Shown: piece after piece, positions 57,723-64,000 of the stretch
Numbering within the stretch: position 1 is the first letter of the stretch
Layout of the letters: every line of letters starts with the position of its first letter
Source of the DNA: Chelydra serpentina
Lineage: Eukaryota > Chordata > Testudines > Chelydridae
Length of the DNA stretch: 64,000 bases
NCBI GenBank assembly: GCA_037349315.1
Contig: JBAIAC010000003.1
Span: 14,818,501-14,882,500 of the forward strand
Direction: 5' to 3'
Position numbers and translations under genes: made by a program
The notes under the pieces: model-generated
The model's input: the letters and a program-made list of their open reading frames with translations, nothing else
What the model was told of the DNA's origin: nothing
Databases searched by the model: none

Positions 57723-58905
57723 GCTTAGGCTAGCTCTAGTCAAGCCCCACTCCAAGTTCTCCAGTGCCTCCCCACAATTCTCCTGTGTGCCTGGGAAGGG
57801 CAAACAAGTTTTCCCACAATTCACTGGGAAATAATAATTCATAGAGTGGCTCTGCTTAATGCAGTGCAAAGAAGCATGGGATGTGACTCTGAAAATCTTG
57901 TTGCCACACAGGAGTGAGTACAGCACCACTGTGGACACAGCAGTTTGAGTGTTATTTCACAGGGTGGCTTCTGTCAGGTGAGAGAAATAGTTTGAGCATA
58001 GATAACCCGAGTTAACTCTGCAGTGAAGACACACCCATAATAACTACTCCCCATTAAGAGCAATAGTATATATGAAAAATGCTTTTAATAGTTTAAAAAA
58101 TCTGCTAAATAAAGAAACTTCAGATGAATTTACAAATGGATTATTCTAATTTTTGGCAATTTAGGGAGGAGGTGTTAAAATCAAGTTTATAATGGAAAGC
58201 AAGCTTTAACAATTTGTGTTTTAAATATAACAGGGTTTATATTACTTCATTTTTTGGAAATATAGGTTCTTTCCCTTATATATATTTCTGCAATTGGATT
58301 AGATTAGATTTAAGCTTCCTTTCGGTTTCATTCCACGCACAGACGATTATTTATTCATTCTGCATTTTCCTCATCTGAATGTTTTAAATGTTCAAATCCT
58401 TTAGGCTCCTTTGAAAATCCCAGGCTTAATATTGTTTTAACAGTTTTTTAATTTGTTTATCCCTTTTACTCAGAGGTCTTTTTTCCCTTTTTTAGAAACC
58501 AGTCTGACCTGATTTCTCAACTTTTGTACACAGTAAGTAGATCATTTTACCATAACTATCTATGTTAATGGTTTAAAAATGTGTGTTGTTAAAATAGTCT
58601 AAATAACTTGCATATTAATTGTTTCACTTGCTTTGAAATGATATCTGCAAGCTCTTTGAAGTAAATCAGAAAAGTTGTCTAATTTTACAGTAGCTTTAAG
58701 AAACTCTATGTCCTCAGCTGAACTTGTAACAAGTTTCTAATTGAATCACACCGGTTATACATCTACAGCAAAATACTATGTGGGGACTTTTTCTCCATTT
58801 ATGTACCTAAATATGTGGCTGTATTTCCAAAAGAGCTCAGTACCAGGCAAGGAGAGCAATTTCTGAAAATCTGGTCCCAAGTGTCTTGTCTGAAGCCATA
58901 TAGAG
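57723..58905. other. Intergenic sequence with MITE-like repeat
   Basis: From 57723 to about 58030 there is a dispersed element of the kind also seen at about 40040-40430 and 61840-61990 (shared 'cccacaattctcctgtgtgcc' and 'ctgcagtgaagacacac'-like blocks). The remainder is AT-rich with no gene. Confidence 0.45.
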
Positions 58906-59308
58906 CAGTGGTTCTCAACCAGGGGCACGTGTCTCCCCAGGGGTACACAGAGTCTTCCAGGGGGTACATCAACTCATCTAGAGATTTGCCTAGTTTTACA
59001 ACAGGCTACATAAAATGCACTAGTGAAGTCAGTTCAAACTAAAATGTCATGCAGACAATGACTTGTTTATACTGCTCTATATACTATACACTGAAATGTA
59101 AGTACAATATTTATATTCCAGTTGATTTATTTTATAATTATATGGTAAAAGTAAGCAGTTTTTCAGTAACAGTGTGCTGTGACACATTTGTATTTTTATA
59201 TCTGATTTTGTTAGCAAGTAGTTATTAAGTGAGGTGAAACTTGGGGTACGCAAGACAAATCAGACTCCTGAAAGGGGTATAGTAGTCTGGAAAGGTTGAG
59301 AGCCACTG
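58906..59308. mobile_element. hAT-type non-autonomous transposon, copy 2
   Basis: Same family as 18377-18780 over its full length: ends CAGTGGTTCTCAACC and GGTTGAGAGCCACTG. Flanking 8-mers 'atatagag' and 'atctagag' agree at 7 of 8 sites. Confidence 0.9.
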
Positions 59309-60199
59309 ATCTAGAGAATCAGTGGTCAGAGCTGGGAATAGAATTTAAGCAACAACTGACTCCCAGTCCTGTGCTGTAAACACTTTTGAAGTTACTAGTG
59401 TAACTATTCTAGTTAGGGTGTGATATATTTTTTTTACCATAGTAGTTATAGTGGTACAACATGAAGGGGAATAAGCTATACAAGCATAAGCGCCTTCATA
59501 CCAAGATAACTATATCTACACAAGGGGTGGGGGCTGTAAGGCATTAACTATACTGGTATAGTTAAGCAGTACAACTTTTGTGTTTGGACAAGGCCTTAGT
59601 GAGTTATAAAGTAGTAAACAGTGTTCAACAACAGTTCTATGGGTGAGCAGTTGTTGCTTTAGCAATAGCCTAGCCCCCATTGTCACTGGCTCTGTCACTG
59701 CATAATTGACTGTGACAGGAGTTATGCAAGGAGGAGACAACACGTACTAGACATCAAAGGAAATTACTGGGCAACAGGGAATACAACAAAAGAAAGCTAT
59801 AGTTAGAAGAATATATAGTATGTATCAAGGATTAGCTGTTCTGACTCCACGCCCTGCTGTTGCCTCAGTTTCCCCCCTTTGTTCCCAGTTAAGTCAGACT
59901 TCACATGTATTCTCACTAACCCTCGCACTTGCAGAAGTCTGGCTTATTAACAGAGTTTAAAACAACACATCTTCCACTCCTAGCTAGATCACATCCTTGG
60001 TGTAGGATAGTCCTCTCCTCCCTGCTGTGGCTTTCCTCCTAGCAGGCTCCTGCTCCTTGCAGGCAACTCTCCTTTCCAGGCTCTGGAAGGCTATTCAGGC
60101 TGTCTTGCTGGCCTGTTCCTAATTGTTCATTTCACTCTTTAATGGAGTGCTCACTCCCAGGTCTGTTCTTCCTGCAGTCTCTCCCCTGAACTGTCCTGT

Positions 60200-60290
60200 C
60201 ATAGAATCATAGACTCTCAGGGTTGGAAGGGACCTCAGAAGGTCATCTAGTCCAGCCCCCTGCTCAAAGCAGGACCAACCCCAACTAATG
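60200..60290 (-). repeat. CR1 3' tail fragment
   Basis: On the - strand 'gctggactagatgacctt' through 'tgagagtctatgattctatg', about 90 bp of the LINE terminus. Confidence 0.85.
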
Positions 60291-61036
60291 TCCTGATGTC
60301 CCCCAGCATGCCTGGTTCTTAGTCACATGTTCCCCATCACATGACCCTGCTTTTTCCTCCTCCTCTAAGTTGGTGGGGATGTTAAACCTGGCACAGGTAA
60401 TGCTCAGCTGCAAGCCCCTTAAAGGGCCAGCTCACCCTGTGACAACTGGAAAATATTTATTACTGATTTTTAATTCCTGCCAACTTTAGACCCTCTTTTT
60501 TTGATAGTGCTTTTGTGATCAGAAGCTGGAAAATAGTGAGGCTTCTCTAAGGTATAACGGGCTGATTCCTCCCTAGGACTGGATTCAGGGGAAGAAAGGA
60601 TGACATAAAGGTAGCGTGGCCACTTTCATCAAAGTGCACTGAGAGCTTCTTCAAAATGCATGAGGGTTCAAGCCAAGCAGCCTAAGATGCACCATGAAAT
60701 CACTGTTTACTCCAACACAGCACATTTATATTGGGGGTTTGCACCAGTGCAGCTACATTGGTGCAAAAACCAAAAAGCAGTCTAGACAATACTTTAATCG
60801 TGTTTCCTTTTTCATTTCTTCTCAGCTGAATTTTTGATGAACAGAATTGTTTGAAAATCTGAACTAATCTCTAGGCATGGCACTGTGGTACATCTATATC
60901 CAACCTTATATAAGGAATTAGAATTTCCCAGTGCTTCCCTCCAATTGCATTGTTTTCTGAGAAATGTAAGACCTTGTCTATACTGGTGTGGCTGCACCAG
61001 TGCAAAACAGCATGTAGTCTAATGTAACAGTGCACT

Positions 61037-61175
61037 AGTATCAGTGTAGTAGCCGTGTTAGTCTGTGTCAGCAAAAAGAAAATAAGAAAGAAATACTTGT
61101 GGCACTTTAGAGACTAACAAATTTATTTCAGCATAAGCTTTCGTGGGCTACAGTCCGCTTCGTCGGATGCATGGA
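61037..61175. repeat. Dispersed repeat, 'gtagccgtgttagtct' family
   Basis: Head 'gtagtagccgtgttagtctg', middle 'agagactaacaaatttattt', end 'catgcatccgacgaagcgga' on the - strand. Related copies are at 418-497 and 63238-63345. I could not assign a superfamily. Confidence 0.7.
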
Positions 61176-63237
61176 ATGGAACACTCAGTGAGAGGATATT
61201 TATACAGTCAGAGAAACATGAAAAGGTGGAAGTAACCATATCAACTGTACGTTTCTCTCAGTTTGTAATCAGGATGAGCAGCTCTGGTACAAGTCACAAA
61301 TTACTCTAATGCAGCATATCTACATGAGGGATTTGCAGCTACATTGAAATAGGTATAATGGTGTCACTGGCTAAAACCTCACAAACCCAACATTTCACTG
61401 AAAAAAGTTCTAGTGCTCTGGTTAGGGAAGATAGCCTTTACATTGTAAACTGATGTCCTGTTCTCTTTCTGAATGGAAAACAATAGCACTGAAAGATGTG
61501 TGAATGTCCCCCTTTATCTTGATGGGCAGTTAACTTTGTAGCTTAGTTATGGATGTTTTCCTCCTCCCCCTTTCCCCCCCTTTCAATGTCCCTTCCCTTC
61601 TTTCTGCTTAGCTAATCTCATTGAAACAAAACTCCACCCGAAACTCAAAGAAAAGAAACAGAAAACCCCCCACCCTAACATGGCATTAGCAGCCCATCAC
61701 ACTGATCACTCTTCTGGTGTGTTATATCCCTCCCTGCCCAGCCCCTTGTCTGTCTTGTGGACTGACTACAAGGTGGGGGAGGTAATATCTTTGATTGGAC
61801 CAACTTCTGCTGGTGAGAGAGACAAACTTTGGAGCCAAGAGCACTGTCTCTTGTACTGAGATGCTGTCCGATTCTTTCCCAGGCAGTTGTGTCAATTGTG
61901 GGAGAACTTGTCTGCCCTGCGGGGAGGGGAGGAATTGTGGGAAGGCAGGCACTGGAGCACTATCAGATTCAGCATTAGATCCTCACTACAAAATGGGGGA
62001 GGGGAGGTTCAAGCAGAGCACAAGTTCTAACTTCCGGGTCAGCTAATCCAGGCTCAAAGCACTTCCAAGTTCCAAACCCAAGTCAGAAGTCTACTTAACT
62101 AAGAGCCTGGGTCCCCCTTCCTTCCCCCCACATCCCAGCAGGTCAGTGTGCACCCCCATTCCCACTTTTCCTCCTGCCAGGGGCTCTGTATGCCTTCCTT
62201 CTCCTATAGCAGGTTTCCCCAATCTCACTCCCCAGGGCCTTTGTGTGCCCACCCTTTCCCCCTATACAGAGTGCCCTATTCTCCCTCTGTGTGCACCTCT
62301 TTCCCCCCATTCCCACCTTCCACCCCACTAGAGGCTCTGTGTGACTCCCCCTTGCTCCCACCATTCCCCCCCCACCACCACCACTATTATTTGTCTGGGA
62401 GATAAGTCATTCAGGGTGTCAACATGTTAAACTCGACTGAGAAGGGTATTGTTATGTTGGAAGGTGTTAGGTGCCATCAACCAGTTGTTTGATCTAGAAA
62501 ATTGCAGAGGTGGCTCTAGCAGGCGTTCCATGAATTCCATTTCCCCCAGAATTAATAGGGTTCTGGCCATTGGTGCCTAGAACATTCCCTGACATTTTTG
62601 CATTCATTGGATGTGGTGTTCAAAAGTTTATTGTATTACATACATAAATACACTCAACCCAATGGCATTTCTGTGTTTGTAAGGCTTGTGCAAGCTCATC
62701 CAATGAATAATGATGCTGCACAGAAATACAGCTGCAGCTTTTGAAATCCAAATACTCAGATGTTTTAATCTTGCTTTTTCATTTAGGAACCGAAGTGAAA
62801 GCAACCTGCTTGTCAGAGATGTTGAGTACAGTACCCAGAGTTCCTATTGATTTCAGTGGGAGTTGCTGGGTGCTGAGCACTTTTGAAAATCAAACCCTTT
62901 ATTATTTTACGTAGATGTGAATTTATGCATCCAACTTTGAAAATGTTGCCCTTAATTTCTCTGTGCCTGAGTAGTGCTCTCTGTAAGCCATGGGTAATAA
63001 TGCTTGCTCGTGTTTTTAAAGACCTTTGAGAACTGCACTTGCATAGGACTTTTGATCTGAAAAAAATATAATTATTGTGGTTGGATAAAGTAGAGGTAAC
63101 TGCTGCCCCCTGACCTCAGTTTAATAAAAGTACAACCACATTGTTGCCAACTCTTGCAAGTTTATTGTAAGTCTCAAGATGTTTGGTGTTTTTTCTTAGA
63201 ATGCCAGCTCCTCGAGTCATGTAATTACATGAGAATC

Positions 63238-63345
63238 TCAAAAAGAAAATAAGAATTTGTGGCACCTTAGAGACTAACAAATGTATTTCAGCATAAGCTT
63301 TCGTGGGTTAGAACCCACTTCATCGGATGCATGGAATGGAACATG
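63238..63345. repeat. Dispersed repeat, same family as 61037
   Basis: Shares 'ttagagactaacaaatgtat', 'tcagcataagctttcgtggg' and 'cttcatcggatgcatggaat' with the copy at 61037. Confidence 0.72.
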
Positions 63346-64000
63346 GAATGAAATGAGAATCTCAGTTATTTTTCAAGTAAGTTTCTAGCCCTCGTGGTTG
63401 TGGAGAAAAGCTTAACATTGTGAATAGAATGCAAACAACAAGAGATCCAAATGTGTTATTTTTAAGATATCTCGTGATTTTAAGTCAATCTCATGATTTT
63501 TGGGACCAGACTCGTGATTTGTGAACGGTTGGGCTTGGCAATACTGACTGCATCACTTCAAGTGGTGAAGTCAGTCCGTGTCATCCTTTCACTCTTTGAT
63601 TCTGCCTGCCCTGCCCTCTTTGTTCTTTGGCTCCTACCCAGGAGAGGCCTGAGTTAAGAAAAAAGCTGCCATTGGGATTCCCTGCCCATGAAGTGGGGTG
63701 CTATGGAAAGAAGTGGCTGTCCTTTGAGTTTCCTTTTCTCTAAGAAGTATACTTGTCAACCGTCCTGATGTGACTGTGGCTTTCCAAATGTTAGCAAGAG
63801 TCCAAGGCCTCACTCACACAGCAGGAAGGGAACGAGGCAGGAGATGTCACCCAAAGATGCCAGGTAGTGCCTGCCCAATTTTCACCTTCCTGAAGTTGTA
63901 AGATGGAGGAGATCAACACCGTTTGCCCCAGAAATATTGGCAAGTGTAGCAACACAACAGGCTTCCTTCCAGGACAGCAAGCCAGAGGAGGTTAAGAGTT

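Larger units (their letters stand above)
59309..64000. other. Intergenic sequence with scattered repeats
   Basis: Holds a MITE-like piece at about 59400-59600 ('actatactggtatagtt'), a CR1 tail at 60200, and repeat fragments at 61037, 61780 and 63238, listed where clear. A pyrimidine/C-rich stretch at 62110-62390 has no recognisable function. No exon seen. Confidence 0.4.

Noticed and set aside
62143..62405. Short frames in the C-rich stretch
   Set aside because: Low-complexity pyrimidine-rich sequence without domain or splice context.

Overview
The window reads as nuclear DNA of a turtle (Testudines). The evidence is several tRNA-headed SINEs with a CR1 tail (the tortoise Pol III/SINE type), abundant CR1 LINE 3' ends, a DIRS element, Ty3/gypsy elements and many hAT-type non-autonomous transposons around vertebrate genes with introns. 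No bacterial, plasmid, CRISPR or operon-like structure is present.

Two genes anchor the region. The last three coding exons of NOA1 (mitochondrial GTPase) lie on the + strand at 1054-4009. The whole coding part of REST (neuron-restrictive silencer factor) lies on the - strand: coding exons at 45078-45978, 38169-38252 and 31917-33598, together 888 aa with 8+1 zinc fingers. A probable non-coding exon 1 sits at about 47845 inside a CpG island. The two genes converge tail to tail, as they do in human. Here the space between the NOA1 stop and the REST 3' end (about 24 kb) is largely mobile DNA. A third gene-derived unit is an intronless, A-tailed retrocopy of BBIP1 (BBSome subunit) on the - strand at 56990-57722, with an intact 71-codon frame.

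Layout: 1-4.0 kb NOA1 3' end; 4.7-4.9 kb LTR fragment; 5.6-12.1 kb near full-length DIRS element with gag, RT/RNase H and tyrosine recombinase, inverted terminal repeats and an internal complementary region, now broken by stops and frameshifts; 12.8-15.2 kb 5' part (gag/protease/LTR) of a decayed Ty3/gypsy element; 15.2-21.4 kb SINE, hAT and CR1 copies; 21.4-23.9 kb 3' part of a Ty3/gypsy element whose integrase lies upstream of RT-RNase H (Gmr1-like order); 23.9-24.8 kb another LTR; 28.0-47.9 kb REST with repeat-filled introns; 48.1-51.0 kb G-rich 70-bp minisatellite abutting the REST promoter; 54.1-56.6 kb nested CR1/hAT/hAT insertion; 57.0-57.7 kb BBIP1 retrocopy; the rest is intergenic sequence with dispersed repeats.

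All calls come from reading the sequence and from memory of the families. No database search was run.
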